Virus record (IMG/VR): IMGVR_UViG_3300030098_004195
Location: 1-43,694 of that record
From: a virus
DNA length: 43,694 bases
Strand: one strand, 5' to 3'
Each line of letters starts with the position of its first letter. Position 1 is the stretch's first letter. The position numbers and the translations under genes were made by a program. A model generated the notes under the pieces. It did not search any database and was not told the origin of the DNA. It saw only the letters and a program-made list of their open reading frames with translations. Of this stretch, positions 1 to 9,490 are shown in pieces.

Positions 1-511
1 TAGATGCAGATTTTAATATAGCCATAAATGATGCTTCTTCTGGGAATCTAATATCTGCAAAATCTTTTACTGTTGTAATATCAACATCTTCATCAGCCCC
101 AGTTAAGTATTTAAATCTATATATATTAAATGTACCACCTGTAGGTCTACCAACAAAAGTTCCATCTGGAGTAAAACTAAATATAGGATTTTTATAATTA
201 CCAGCATTATAATATATACTAGTTTGGTCCTCACCTCTTCTTAAGTAATCCAATGGAACTTCTTTTGCAACTCTTTTAACAGAATCTGCAGAATCATACC
301 TAGTTACAATAATTACTTTATATTCAGAAGAATCTTCTAAGCTACTACTATCATCTAACTCAGAATGTCTCCACAGCTCAGAATCATTAGGAATCATATC
401 AGCTACATAATTAAATCCTGAGCAGATTAAATCTTTATACCCATCAACAGTAGTTACGTCTTCACCTACTAAATCCTGTATTCTAGTAATTACATCTTTA
501 CTTGCCGCCAT
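1..511 (-). CDS. Hypothetical virion-region protein, 3' end outside window (partial)
   Basis: An open frame reads from an ATG at 511 to the left window edge, at least 170 codons with no stop. It begins MAASKDVITRIQDLVGE. It is the most promoter-distal gene seen in the left late block and overlaps the 3' end of the small coiled-coil gene before it by 14 nt, which suggests translational coupling. An AAAGG site lies just upstream of the ATG. I recognise no domain. Position after the capsid and small virion genes would suit a head-completion or tail-adaptor protein, but that is inference only. Confidence 0.75.
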   Translation of the reverse strand, partial: MAASKDVITRIQDLVGEDVTTVDGYKDLICSGFNYVADMIPNDSELWRHSELDDSSSLEDSSEYKVIIVTRYDSADSVKRVAKEVPLDYLRRGEDQTSIYYNAGNYKNPIFSFTPDGTFVGRPTGGTFNIYRFKYLTGADEDVDITTVKDFADIRFPEEASFMAILKSAS

Positions 512-689
512 CTACCTTTTTTTCCTCTTTAGGTTTATCTTCTTCTTTTAATTGTTCTAATACTTCTATTGCACCTAAGTACTTTAGTTTAAGTTCTTGT
601 GTTTGCATAAGAGCATCATGTAGTTCTTTTTCCTTAGTAGCTACTGCCGTCAGTTCTTTCTTCATTACTTCTAACTTCTCTTCTATCAT
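498..689 (-). CDS. Small coiled-coil protein (63 aa)
   Basis: A 63-residue charged protein, almost entirely predicted helix with Glu/Lys and Leu repeats typical of a coiled coil, and a Lys/Glu-rich tail. The start is preceded by AGGGAGATAGT, a good ribosome site. It lies in the late operon between a 185-aa virion-type protein and a partial gene that it overlaps by 14 nt. No family recognised. A small structural or chaperone-like role is possible but unproven. Confidence 0.7.
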   Translation of the reverse strand: MIEEKLEVMKKELTAVATKEKELHDALMQTQELKLKYLGAIEVLEQLKEEDKPKEEKKVDGGK

Positions 690-701
690 ACTATCTCCCT
701 A

Positions 702-1259
702 CTAACTTAAGTATTCTACATGAAGCACAAAATTTAAACTATCAGCTGCATATGTTGCAGTCCCACCTAAGCAAGTGGCAGTAAGATATACACTAGTTGA
801 ATCCGACGATGCTTGAAGTATTGTTGGATTAAATGTTGCTGGTCTTGCCTGGTCAGTATTATGGACTTGGCTTACCTTTACATTATCCAATGACGCAGAA
901 TCAGATTGGTCTGTGTCTATATAATACATAGCAAGGAGATTCCCAGCAACAAAATTATCATTTGATATATCAGCTGTCGCATTTATAGTCCCTAGAGATG
1001 TACTTTTTTCAAATAAAAAAATCTCATAATCTTGAGCTTGTTTTTCCTTATCTATCATAAACATATTTTTCAATAAAGATATCCCACCTTTAGTGCGTAC
1101 TGCTTTTGGAATTTCAACAGGGTCAAAAAGAACATCTCCAATGTCATATTGAACCGTGTTGGTAGTTGCTTGTACTCTGATAATAGCACCTTTATTTAAA
1201 CCACCATCAGAAGTAGTAGTGACCGAAGCACCTGCATGCGTTATCGTTAAATCACTCAT
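702..1259 (-). CDS. Hypothetical virion protein (185 aa)
   Basis: A Ser/Thr/Ala-rich, beta-strand-type protein with almost no charge clusters, like many capsid decoration or tail proteins. It lies two genes downstream of the major capsid gene, after a GC-rich hairpin at 1283-1309. N-terminal segment: MSDLTITHAGASVTTTSDGG. No family recognised. Gene order (capsid, 152 aa, this protein) suggests a structural product; decoration protein and tail component are both possible. Confidence 0.65.
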   Translation of the reverse strand: MSDLTITHAGASVTTTSDGGLNKGAIIRVQATTNTVQYDIGDVLFDPVEIPKAVRTKGGISLLKNMFMIDKEKQAQDYEIFLFEKSTSLGTINATADISNDNFVAGNLLAMYYIDTDQSDSASLDNVKVSQVHNTDQARPATFNPTILQASSDSTSVYLTATCLGGTATYAADSLNFVLHVEYLS

Positions 1260-1282
1260 TTTTTCTCCATTTAAAAAGTTAT

Positions 1283-1309
1283 GTTAGGGGGCCATAAAGA
1301 CCCCCCAAC
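1283..1309 (-). terminator. GC-rich hairpin, possible terminator or attenuator
   Basis: On the minus strand GTT and GGGGG pair with CCCCC and AAC around a short loop, followed after a few bases by CTTTTT. It sits between the 152-aa and 185-aa genes. The T-run is offset, so it may only attenuate transcription or protect the 3' end of capsid mRNA. Confidence 0.5.
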
Positions 1310-1319
1310 GATTACATTA

Positions 1320-1778
1320 TTATGATGGGTCAGCACCTACACCGCCAATACTAAAGCCTAAATCAGACTTTTTGCCTTCTATTAAGCATTTACTTTCTAT
1401 AGTGGTATCACCACCATAAGAAGAAGCTGTAATAGTAACAGCAGGTCTAATACCTTTAGCATCAGGAGGAAAAGGTAAGTCTTCCATAGTATTATCACCA
1501 ATAGCAACAGCTTCATATTCTAAGTCTGTCCATGTTTTGGTTCCTATACCGCTAGAAGAACTTGGGTCTACACCAACACCACCAACTGATATAGGAGTAT
1601 CATCAAGAGTATACTGCCATTTTGCAACAGCACCAGTCTCTTCATTAACCTCTCCTAAAACTACAGCACTTCCTACAACGCTTATTTCATCGCCATAGTA
1701 AGTACCATCTGAATCAACAACAGTAATGTTATTTGTTACCTCTGTCCAACCACCTACTTTTGCGTATGTTAATGCCAT
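1320..1778 (-). CDS. Hypothetical virion protein with repeated GGVG-DPS motif (152 aa)
   Basis: A Gly/Thr/Ser-rich, beta-type protein directly downstream of the major capsid gene, 12 nt after its stop. It carries the same short motif twice: SVGGVGVDPSS near residues 63-73, and SIGGVGADPS as its last residues. Such a protein next to the capsid gene is often a decoration or head-stabilising protein, but I recognise no family. The start has a good AAAGGAGG site upstream. Confidence 0.65.
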   Translation of the reverse strand: MALTYAKVGGWTEVTNNITVVDSDGTYYGDEISVVGSAVVLGEVNEETGAVAKWQYTLDDTPISVGGVGVDPSSSSGIGTKTWTDLEYEAVAIGDNTMEDLPFPPDAKGIRPAVTITASSYGGDTTIESKCLIEGKKSDLGFSIGGVGADPS

Positions 1779-1790
1779 AGTCTACCTCCT

Positions 1791-3128
1791 TTAGCTAAAC
1801 TTCAATACAGCGTGAGTTTCAGGAAGACTAATTTCTAAGCCAGCTTCAGTCAGAACCATATCTTGTCTGCCATCAATGCCATTGCCTTGAACATTAGTTT
1901 CAATGAAAGTGTCTCGACTAACACCATTACCCACCAGTGGTCTATAAGCTACATTTTTCATGTCTACAGCGCAACAATAATCCTCCCAAGGTCCTCTTAA
2001 TAGAGGGTCAGCAACAAAATGTAAATTACCAAATATAGTATTTACCATTGTTACCTGGTGTCCAAATGCGCCCTTAATACTTTGCACATCTAGATTATAT
2101 TGTGAACTACCTACTGTGTTATTAAGAAATGAACCAGCACCAAGTTTATTAAGGTAAGTAATAACTTTTCTTGAAGCAAGAACAAGCTTATTCCCAGAAT
2201 TTCCACCTTCAGGCGCAAAGAAATCTTCCATTGCGTCTAAGAAAGCATCGTATCCAGAAGAAGCATAAGTCATGTTATACACCTTACCATTTGCTTCTGT
2301 GTAAGGTACAATACCATGAGTATATCTAGTAGTTGTTGCTCCAGCGGTAGCATTCCCTAATCCAAACAAGAATGCTTGCTCTAAGTCCATTTTATGCTCC
2401 ATAAGCTTATCTGTCCAGATTCTTTGGAACTCGTTTTTCTTCCCTCTAAACTCAGTTGCAAGAGCAGTTCCAGAAAAGATGTTCATTCCAGTTTTGAAAA
2501 TTTGGCAATAGCCTTCGCTATCACTCATTAAATCTTCCCAACCAGGAGGAGCATCAGTTCCTTCAGCCCATGCTGAGCCAATTACTTGTCCCTTAGCACC
2601 AGCAGATATATCATCATTGCTCGCTATAGCATCAATAGCTGTCATCTTAGCTGCTGCAATAGTAACTTGACCATCAGTACCATCAGTACCCGCAAAAGTT
2701 AATCCAGAACCTGATACAGCATCTTCTGCTATTTTAATTCGCTTAACCCCTTGGTCAAACTGAATTGCCAAAACTAAGCCACCTACAATAAATTCAGGCC
2801 TACAATCAGCTTGTATTTTACCCTTACTATTATAGGGTGCTGCTATAACAATATTCTCAGATAACGCTGCACCAGCAGATGCTGCTGTCATATTAGTATT
2901 TGCCTCACAGACAAAATTTCGTCTCTGATATTGATGTCTCTGTTCTAAAAACTTAAAAACAGGGTCGTTAGTTGGTTTCTTTGATACTTTATTTAAATAC
3001 ACGAAGAAAGGACTTTGCTGAGGAGCAAGTTCGGCAACCCTATCACCAAAATCAAACTTTCTACGAGTATTGTCTAAGTCTACACCTGAACCAGCAGTAT
3101 TTGCACTTATACTTGTGAAATTTGCCAT
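1791..3128 (-). CDS. Major capsid protein
   Basis: A 445-aa protein directly after the scaffold gene in the order terminase, portal, scaffold, capsid, the usual place of the major head protein. The N-terminal part (residues 25-70) has the pattern FDFGDRVAELAPQQSPFF followed by a lysine/threonine stretch, typical of HK97-fold capsid proteins that start with a defined N-arm and a TPF/SPF motif. Codon use and length fit. Upstream AAAGGAG ribosome site. A hairpin at 3150-3188 lies in the leader and may set its expression level. The exact capsid family (SU10/DUF5309-like or another) cannot be settled by eye. Confidence 0.8.
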   Translation of the reverse strand: MANFTSISANTAGSGVDLDNTRRKFDFGDRVAELAPQQSPFFVYLNKVSKKPTNDPVFKFLEQRHQYQRRNFVCEANTNMTAASAGAALSENIVIAAPYNSKGKIQADCRPEFIVGGLVLAIQFDQGVKRIKIAEDAVSGSGLTFAGTDGTDGQVTIAAAKMTAIDAIASNDDISAGAKGQVIGSAWAEGTDAPPGWEDLMSDSEGYCQIFKTGMNIFSGTALATEFRGKKNEFQRIWTDKLMEHKMDLEQAFLFGLGNATAGATTTRYTHGIVPYTEANGKVYNMTYASSGYDAFLDAMEDFFAPEGGNSGNKLVLASRKVITYLNKLGAGSFLNNTVGSSQYNLDVQSIKGAFGHQVTMVNTIFGNLHFVADPLLRGPWEDYCCAVDMKNVAYRPLVGNGVSRDTFIETNVQGNGIDGRQDMVLTEAGLEISLPETHAVLKFS

Positions 3129-3149
3129 TGTGTCTCCTTTACTCTAATT

Positions 3150-3188
3150 AACCCTCTCTCAGCTGTCGTGAGACCTTCGAGTAGGGTT
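3150..3188 (-). promoter_or_regulatory. Hairpin in the leader of the capsid gene
   Basis: AACCCT and CTC pair with GAG and AGGGTT across 62 nt of non-coding DNA between the scaffold stop and the capsid start. There is no T-run on the minus strand, so an RNA-processing or translational element is more likely than a terminator. Confidence 0.45.
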
Positions 3189-3190
3189 GG

Positions 3191-4153
3191 TTACCACGGA
3201 TTTTTACTATTAAAATCCGCTATCATATTATCCATAATCGAGTCCGCATCACTTTTTGCTTCATTGCCACCACCTTGACCTGTCTGAACACCCATCGGAG
3301 ATGGTATTTGCTGAGCTCTTTGAGTTTGTTGAAACTCAGGACTTGGTCCAGCATTTGTGTTCTGAGCAGGTTGGCCTTGGCCTTTCTGCAATCGGTATAA
3401 TTGAACTAGATTGTCTAATGATAATGAATTAGGGTCAGACATTTGCTGAATAAACTCTTGAGCTTCATTTGACTCAAATCCATAATGACCTGTCAGATGC
3501 TCAGAAACACCACGCAATTGCTCTTGTTCAGCTTGATATGCTTGTTGTCTCTGAATATTAGCCTGTCTTTCTTTCTCTTGAGCTTCAAACTTCTCCTGCA
3601 TTAAAGAAACATTATATTCATTCTTTAAGCTATTATATTCAGTTATATCATCTCTCCATTCTTCATAATCATCTAAATACCTTGCACTTTCACTAGAAGG
3701 GTCAGCATACGCTTCTTCTCTAGAAAAGCTTCTAGGTTTTTTGGGCTTCGCTGGAGGTTCAGGAAATCTTTCCACTTGTTGCTCTTGAACAGGTTGCTGT
3801 TGAGTTTGAGCCGCTTGCATTTGCTGCATCTGCTCATATTGCTGTTTTTGCTGAGCTAGTTCGTTTTGAGCTTTAGCAGCTTGCGACTGCCAATATTCAA
3901 ACCTTTTCTCATCATTTTTAGCAGAATACTCTTGAGCTTGTTCCTGTATTGGAGCTTGTGTTGGTTGAGATGTTCCCGCTTCAGGGGAAGTCTCTTCCGT
4001 CGTTGGTGTTGCTGTTTCCTGGCTACCAAAGAATGCCTCCTCAACTGACGTCTGATTACTGCTAGAGTCCTCTGTAGGCCAAGGTCCTTCAAATGCAGTA
4101 TTTGCATCATTAGGATTGGCACTCTGAGGAGTATCTACGTTATTGTCTGTCAT
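3191..4153 (-). CDS. Head scaffolding protein
   Basis: A 320-aa, very hydrophilic protein rich in Gln, Glu and Ala, with a disordered N-terminus and a long helical coiled-coil centre (about residues 75-215). A Gln-rich stretch lies near residues 100-125. It sits between portal and major capsid, the standard position of the scaffold that guides procapsid assembly and later leaves. Start and portal stop overlap as ATGA. No protease domain is visible, so cleavage, if any, would be by another protein. Confidence 0.75.
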   Translation of the reverse strand: MTDNNVDTPQSANPNDANTAFEGPWPTEDSSSNQTSVEEAFFGSQETATPTTEETSPEAGTSQPTQAPIQEQAQEYSAKNDEKRFEYWQSQAAKAQNELAQQKQQYEQMQQMQAAQTQQQPVQEQQVERFPEPPAKPKKPRSFSREEAYADPSSESARYLDDYEEWRDDITEYNSLKNEYNVSLMQEKFEAQEKERQANIQRQQAYQAEQEQLRGVSEHLTGHYGFESNEAQEFIQQMSDPNSLSLDNLVQLYRLQKGQGQPAQNTNAGPSPEFQQTQRAQQIPSPMGVQTGQGGGNEAKSDADSIMDNMIADFNSKNPW

Positions 4154-6369
4154 TTCTTTTTACTCTCTTTCGGTTTGCTCTCCTTGCCGCCAGGAGAGGT
4201 TGAAACCTGGGTTTTTATTGAATCAGCGACATCTCGCTTGATTACGGCTAAATTATCGTCGAGACGTTTTTCATATACGGTACCTGCAGCCTTTGCTTTA
4301 TTGCTAACCTGGTCAAGTTCGTTTTTAAACTTCTCAACTTCAATTCTTTTTCTAAGATTTACAGCTTCTCTATCTCTCGTTTGTAAATCTCCTTTTAATT
4401 TTTGTATCTCTTGCATAGATTGTTGCACTTGAGACCTTAATTGAGATATTTCATCTGTTCTTTCTAGTACACCTTCCATATCCCAAACTTCTGTCTTCTT
4501 AAGAACTTCATTTCTATCAATGATTCCTTTGCTATACGCATCCATGTGAAACTCAAGCTCAGCATATCTATTAGAAGGTAATGTACTACCTGCTAAGTAA
4601 ATTACATCATATTTTCCAATTGTAATATCATTAAATACACTAATTTCACCTGTTTTATCGTCTACAAGCTTTTTATTTATAACAAATTCATTTAAAGAGT
4701 TATTAGGTTGTATAACTCTAAATACTTTTTCAGTTGTATATAATTGTTGCATTAAAGCTAGTGCAACTTGTCCTACTTTAGTTAATCCAGCTTCTATATC
4801 TGCTAGCTTAGACTTTATCTTTCTTTGTCCAAATTCATCTAAAGATATAGTTGCTTTATAAGTTTGTGGCGCAGCCTGAGCATTTCCCATCATCATTTCA
4901 TATAATCCTAACTGATGGTCAATGTCAGATTTTGCTGTTGTCTCACCTTGGTATAGCTCATTAGGTAGTGGTGATGGTTGAACAGGCATAGGTGCTCCAT
5001 CTGTTGGGTCGTAGGGTATAGCCACCCCTGGCTGAGCCCATTTCTGCTCAAATTCTGCCATGTCTACACTACCTTCTGGTACAAGTATCTTAGTATTAGT
5101 ACTTGTAGTTGCATGCGCTACTATCAATGAACGCATCTTATTAATATATTCTTGTAACCCTTTAACCATTCTAATGTCAGATTGAGGATAAGGTGTTCTA
5201 GTATGTAGACTCATAAATGGTATAATAGGATAATCTTCTATAGGCAATTCTCTGCTGTATAAATGTTTATCACCAATAATAACACACATATAAACTCGTT
5301 TTACTTGAATATTAACTACCTGAATCTGGTTTTGAGCAACCAAATCCATATAAGCTATTTGTTCAATATTTAATTCTTGTGGCATATTAGGAACCAAAGC
5401 ATTGTCCTCTAGTCCCATTTGGTCCATCTGACTAGCCATTTGCATTTCATGTTGCTGTTTCATCTGCTCGTACTGAGCTAGTAATTGCTTAACTTGATTT
5501 TCATCAACCATAATTTGACCATTTACAATCCATGCTGGCTTTTGAAGATATTCTTGATACTCATCTTCATCTAATAAATGCTCATCCTTGCTAAATACCT
5601 CGTAGATTCTATATCTATCAACCATTTTTTTGTAATATCTCTCATACCCTCTAACATACTCATCGTTATGAGTTCTGTCTACATCTTCTGGGAAATGAGC
5701 TGCAAAATCATTTGCTCTGCCAGTAGCAGGTCTATCATGGTCAAAGTCAGCAGTATTGTTATTAGCATTTCTAATAGCCTTTTCGTACATCGGATACAAT
5801 TTAGCTGCTTGGTCTTTAGTAAATAATCTTGATACTATAATATTTTCAGCATCATTAAAAAACTTATCTCTAGAATTAGGGTCTACATAAACATCAAGTG
5901 GGTCTACGTCATGCATGCAAACCTCACCTTTACCCATATCCATCATAGGGTCTTGATAAACTTGTATATATCCTAAACCAGTAACGTAGTAATCATCAAT
6001 CATCTGTCTTACTACTGTTCTTCCATCAGATATGTCATACATATATGCCAATAATGCACTTAATGTTTGAGCTACCTTGTTGTCAGAGTCTTCTCTAGGA
6101 GCCACTCTAAATGATGGTCTATTTGCAGACATCATAGATTTAGCTGCTTCTACAGCAGGATGTATTCTATTAACAACAATAGGGGCTTGCCCCCTTGCCT
6201 TTAAAATGTCTTCTTGCTCTTTAGTCCATTGCCTCCCTAGTCTAAACTCTTTATCTTCTTGAACATGCTGAGCCCATGAGTCTCTCTTTTTGCCATATTC
6301 TTGCCATAAATCAAGAGTTTCGTCTACTAGAGGTTTGCCTGAAAGTTTCTTTTTATTGGTATTTGCCAT
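4150..6369 (-). CDS. Portal protein (P22-like size and architecture)
   Basis: A 739-aa protein downstream of the large terminase. The N-terminus has the features of large podovirus-type portals: an early W-A-Q-H...E-F-R-L-G-R-Q-W segment (about residues 31-48), then NRIHPAVEAAKSMMSANRPS. The C-terminal 130 residues are a charged coiled coil, like the barrel/crown of P22-type portals. The portal is the dodecameric ring through which DNA enters and leaves the head. Family length for P22-like portals is about 700-750 aa, which fits. Confidence 0.88.
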   Translation of the reverse strand: MANTNKKKLSGKPLVDETLDLWQEYGKKRDSWAQHVQEDKEFRLGRQWTKEQEDILKARGQAPIVVNRIHPAVEAAKSMMSANRPSFRVAPREDSDNKVAQTLSALLAYMYDISDGRTVVRQMIDDYYVTGLGYIQVYQDPMMDMGKGEVCMHDVDPLDVYVDPNSRDKFFNDAENIIVSRLFTKDQAAKLYPMYEKAIRNANNNTADFDHDRPATGRANDFAAHFPEDVDRTHNDEYVRGYERYYKKMVDRYRIYEVFSKDEHLLDEDEYQEYLQKPAWIVNGQIMVDENQVKQLLAQYEQMKQQHEMQMASQMDQMGLEDNALVPNMPQELNIEQIAYMDLVAQNQIQVVNIQVKRVYMCVIIGDKHLYSRELPIEDYPIIPFMSLHTRTPYPQSDIRMVKGLQEYINKMRSLIVAHATTSTNTKILVPEGSVDMAEFEQKWAQPGVAIPYDPTDGAPMPVQPSPLPNELYQGETTAKSDIDHQLGLYEMMMGNAQAAPQTYKATISLDEFGQRKIKSKLADIEAGLTKVGQVALALMQQLYTTEKVFRVIQPNNSLNEFVINKKLVDDKTGEISVFNDITIGKYDVIYLAGSTLPSNRYAELEFHMDAYSKGIIDRNEVLKKTEVWDMEGVLERTDEISQLRSQVQQSMQEIQKLKGDLQTRDREAVNLRKRIEVEKFKNELDQVSNKAKAAGTVYEKRLDDNLAVIKRDVADSIKTQVSTSPGGKESKPKESKKK

Positions 6370-6385
6370 CTTGCTAATTTAACTC

Positions 6386-7882
6386 CTACATAGTCAACCA
6401 ATCAAGGAATTTCTTTTTTTGTTTTTTCTGTACTTTTTCACCATCATATTCTTTAAGTCTACATGGCTTAGCTCCATCGAGAGCTGTCCATACTCCATCC
6501 ATGACATCATCATGCTTTCCTCTGGGGTATGATAGAAATTCTTGTTGGCCTTTTATATCTTCGGGTCTCCAATAGAATTGCTTTCTAGCAAACATTGGGA
6601 TTAAAGATAGTAATCGTTCTGATTTTCTAGTCCTTGGCTTTACACCCTTTTCTAATCCAGGAATGTATAACCCTTTTTCTTTCATAATATCTCTAACGCC
6701 TACTCTAAGAGCTTCCTGATAACCAGTAGTCTCTATTTTCATTCTTCTAGGCTTATATTTCATAAAAGTATCGATAATGAGTTGTGGTTGCTTAGATGGA
6801 GACACTCTTTCTCTGACTACATCAATAACATATTTATTGTTTTCATTATCTATCCCAATAGTAGCAATAACGAAATAGTCCGCACGAGCCGACAGGGAGG
6901 AGGCTGGGTCCACTCCGCTATATACTTCTATTGGAATAACTTTTTCTTCATCGTCTATTTTTCTAACTAAACATCCTTGTCCATTTTTTATTTCAAAGTC
7001 ATAATGATGTAGCTGCATCCACTCAGGTTTAAATGGAGCATTATCAGGTGACTGAGCTATATTCATATATTCTTGATAAAAACCATTGAGATTTCCAATA
7101 CTAGCAAACTCATCTTTGATTTGCAAGATTCGTTCTCTTGGAAATCTTTCGGGCCAGATACTCTCTTCATCATCATCCCATATACTATACCATAGGACAT
7201 TCCACGACTTGGATTCTTTTATCCAGTATAAAAAACAGTCTTCAGATATTACGGTACCTATCATTACTACTTTACCATCATCTGATAATGAAGGAATAAC
7301 AGCTTCTGTCATCCATTTTTTATTTTTAGCTCTAGCTTCTGGCGTATATGCATTAAGTTCTGATTCAAAATCATCTACAACAATAAGATTAGGACGAGTA
7401 TCACCTTCAATAAATCCCCTAACTCTTTGTCCTGTACCCACAGCTATAATTCTAGTACCATTAGCTAGTATAACATCATTATTTGTCCATCTCTTAGCAG
7501 TTTCAGGGCCCATCTCTCCAAATAACTCTCTAAAAGTATCTGAATTAGTTAAATGGTATTTAATTCTAGATAAGAAGTTAATAGACTGAGTCTGTGATTC
7601 TGATATAATAACTATAAATAAATCCTCGTCACTTCTTTTAAAAGCCGCTTTCCATAAAGGGTATATTAAAGATGTAGTAGTACTTTTAGCCGTACCACGA
7701 GGGGCCGCTATTGCGACCCTTCGCTGTTCGTTATCGGATAAGGACTTGTATATATCGAAGTGGAAAGGAGGTATCTCCTTTCGGAGGGCTGTTGGGAAGC
7801 AGTACCTTCCAAACAAAGCCATATTCTTATACAGCTTTTTTAAAGCTTGTTGTTGAGCATATTGCTCTTCGTAATCACTCAT
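6386..7882 (-). CDS. terL: Terminase large subunit
   Basis: A 498-aa DNA-packaging motor. The ATPase domain has a Walker A-type APRGTAKST at about residues 60-68 and a Walker B-like LIVVDDFES near residue 170. The nuclease domain begins with a strand and catalytic Asp in GVDPASSLSARADYFVI near residue 325, the RNase H-fold nuclease signature of terminases. The start overlaps the preceding gene by 8 nt. It cuts concatemeric DNA and pumps it through the portal encoded just downstream. Confidence 0.93.
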   Translation of the reverse strand: MSDYEEQYAQQQALKKLYKNMALFGRYCFPTALRKEIPPFHFDIYKSLSDNEQRRVAIAAPRGTAKSTTTSLIYPLWKAAFKRSDEDLFIVIISESQTQSINFLSRIKYHLTNSDTFRELFGEMGPETAKRWTNNDVILANGTRIIAVGTGQRVRGFIEGDTRPNLIVVDDFESELNAYTPEARAKNKKWMTEAVIPSLSDDGKVVMIGTVISEDCFLYWIKESKSWNVLWYSIWDDDEESIWPERFPRERILQIKDEFASIGNLNGFYQEYMNIAQSPDNAPFKPEWMQLHHYDFEIKNGQGCLVRKIDDEEKVIPIEVYSGVDPASSLSARADYFVIATIGIDNENNKYVIDVVRERVSPSKQPQLIIDTFMKYKPRRMKIETTGYQEALRVGVRDIMKEKGLYIPGLEKGVKPRTRKSERLLSLIPMFARKQFYWRPEDIKGQQEFLSYPRGKHDDVMDGVWTALDGAKPCRLKEYDGEKVQKKQKKKFLDWLTM

Positions 7883-8630
7883 CTAGTTCTTTGGTCGTTG
7901 TCCTTGACGCTGCTATCTGAGATTCTTCTTTTACAATATCATCTATCATAGTAACAGATTTAGATTCTATCCTGTCGACAGTCTTCTCCATATGCTTATC
8001 TTTCATTCCATGCATATCCTGAAGATTCTCTACTGCACGCATAATATTAGAAACATCTTTCTTTTCTTTGGCCATCTTAATGCCTTCTTCAAGCAAATCT
8101 AAGGTATAACCTTCAGTTAGGCCATGGTCTTTTAATAACTTTTGTCTTTCTTCTTGTACCATTTTTTTAAAAACCTCCGATTTCATTGTTCTTTTCCATT
8201 TACGTCTTTGAGAGCTAGTTACAGCTCCTAAAGCCCATTCAATGGCTAAATCATAATCTGGCTTCAATGCAAACATCTCTGCCAGACTCTGCATTTTATT
8301 CTGTCCTGACTGAACTTCTATATAACTCTTACCTGTAAAGGTTACATTAGTTTTCCTGCCAGCCACGACGAGCTTCTTACTAGGATATTTAGGATTAAAA
8401 AAGGTATAACCCCAAGGAAAGCGAAGATATATACTATTGCGACCAGTGCTCGAAGTATATACCCTCTTGGATATGACTTGAGAAACATAGCCGTCGTCAC
8501 TCGCTCCGTAATCTCCTTCTTCAACTTCCCTCCAGTGCTTAAATGCGAGTCCAGACTCATTTGCTTCCTCCTCCCTAAAGACCTTATATGTTTTAGGTCC
8601 TTGCCTATGGTTTATTTCTATTTCATACAT
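7875..8630 (-). CDS. Probable terminase small subunit
   Basis: A 251-aa protein whose gene overlaps the start of the large terminase gene by 8 nt. The C-terminal half (from about residue 135) is helical and basic, with the pattern seen in small terminases: a helical segment, then LLEEGIKMAKEKKDVSNIMR and a coiled tail. The N-terminal 130 residues are strand-rich and I do not recognise them. The assignment rests mainly on position, so a different DNA-binding virion protein is possible. The start forms a TAATG overlap with the transglycosylase gene. Confidence 0.5.
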   Translation of the reverse strand: MYEIEINHRQGPKTYKVFREEEANESGLAFKHWREVEEGDYGASDDGYVSQVISKRVYTSSTGRNSIYLRFPWGYTFFNPKYPSKKLVVAGRKTNVTFTGKSYIEVQSGQNKMQSLAEMFALKPDYDLAIEWALGAVTSSQRRKWKRTMKSEVFKKMVQEERQKLLKDHGLTEGYTLDLLEEGIKMAKEKKDVSNIMRAVENLQDMHGMKDKHMEKTVDRIESKSVTMIDDIVKEESQIAASRTTTKELDE

Positions 8631-9475
8631 TAATAATTAAAAGCAAGTTCCTCTGTGTTTGGCATGTTATTTAAATCAAAAGCTCCCATAGATTCATCGA
8701 ATGAAGCAAGGTGACCTGCCCTTTTAGATGCATCTCCTGCCCAGTGAAAAGGAGCCCAAAATCTTTCTCCTAAATTCTTAGAATCAATCCCTTTTAATGT
8801 TGCTGAGGGATGATATCTTGTATTTGCTAAAAATAACATTTTTTGTTGCTCATCAGTTAGTTTCGAAGCATCAAAACCGCTTTTATCCATACCTTCTTGA
8901 TTAAGCCAAGCAGGAGTTTCCTGTCCTTGTTCTTCAAACCATCTGGCTAATCTATTTCTTCCAGTCATACCACCGCCTTCAGCTCCTAGCTCAAACTGGA
9001 ACAATCCTCTTCCCGGCCCGCCACCATATTGCTGTATTGCTGGGTTCATAGTCCCCGCTGACTCATGATATGCAATTCTATTCATTATATCTTCTAAGCT
9101 ACTAGAATCTTGACCCCATCGCTCACCAAGGTCTTTTACCATTTTATCGTAACTAGAGCTATCAGTTTGCTCTACTTGATTGTAATTATTAGTATTCTCC
9201 ATGTTACTAACCTCATTTACCTTCTGATTTAAAGGATTTAGAGGGTTGTCACTAGGTTTTTCGTTAACTGGGGGAGTATATTGATAATCAGGAGGTACAG
9301 GAGGACCTTGAAATTCTGGTTCCTGACTGCCTCTGCCGAACATTTCACCTATTAAACCAGGTATCCCCCCTGGAACAGTACCACTATATTCAAAGCCAGT
9401 AGTATCTCCAGCTTCATTAGTAACGTATTTATCAGGCTTTCTGCCCATTAATAATTCTATTATATTCTTAGCCAT
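8630..9475 (-). CDS. Lytic transglycosylase-like muralytic protein
   Basis: A 281-aa protein. Residues 1-125 are a Pro/Asn/Gln-rich, likely flexible arm. The lysozyme-like domain follows, with the catalytic-type motif RIAYHESAGTMNPAIQQ and then GGGPGRGLFQFE, the ES...GLFQ signature of phage transglycosylases that cleave peptidoglycan glycan strands. The candidate catalytic Glu is in HESAG. It is encoded with the packaging genes, so it may be a virion protein opening the wall during infection rather than the lysis endolysin. No signal peptide is obvious. Confidence 0.72.
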   Translation of the reverse strand: MAKNIIELLMGRKPDKYVTNEAGDTTGFEYSGTVPGGIPGLIGEMFGRGSQEPEFQGPPVPPDYQYTPPVNEKPSDNPLNPLNQKVNEVSNMENTNNYNQVEQTDSSSYDKMVKDLGERWGQDSSSLEDIMNRIAYHESAGTMNPAIQQYGGGPGRGLFQFELGAEGGGMTGRNRLARWFEEQGQETPAWLNQEGMDKSGFDASKLTDEQQKMLFLANTRYHPSATLKGIDSKNLGERFWAPFHWAGDASKRAGHLASFDESMGAFDLNNMPNTEELAFNY

Positions 9476-9490
9476 TAAAATACTCCCTTT

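Noticed and set aside
7086-7589. 167-aa plus-strand frame inside the terminase gene
   Set aside because: Antisense shadow of a clear terminase gene; no ribosome site, no recognisable domain.
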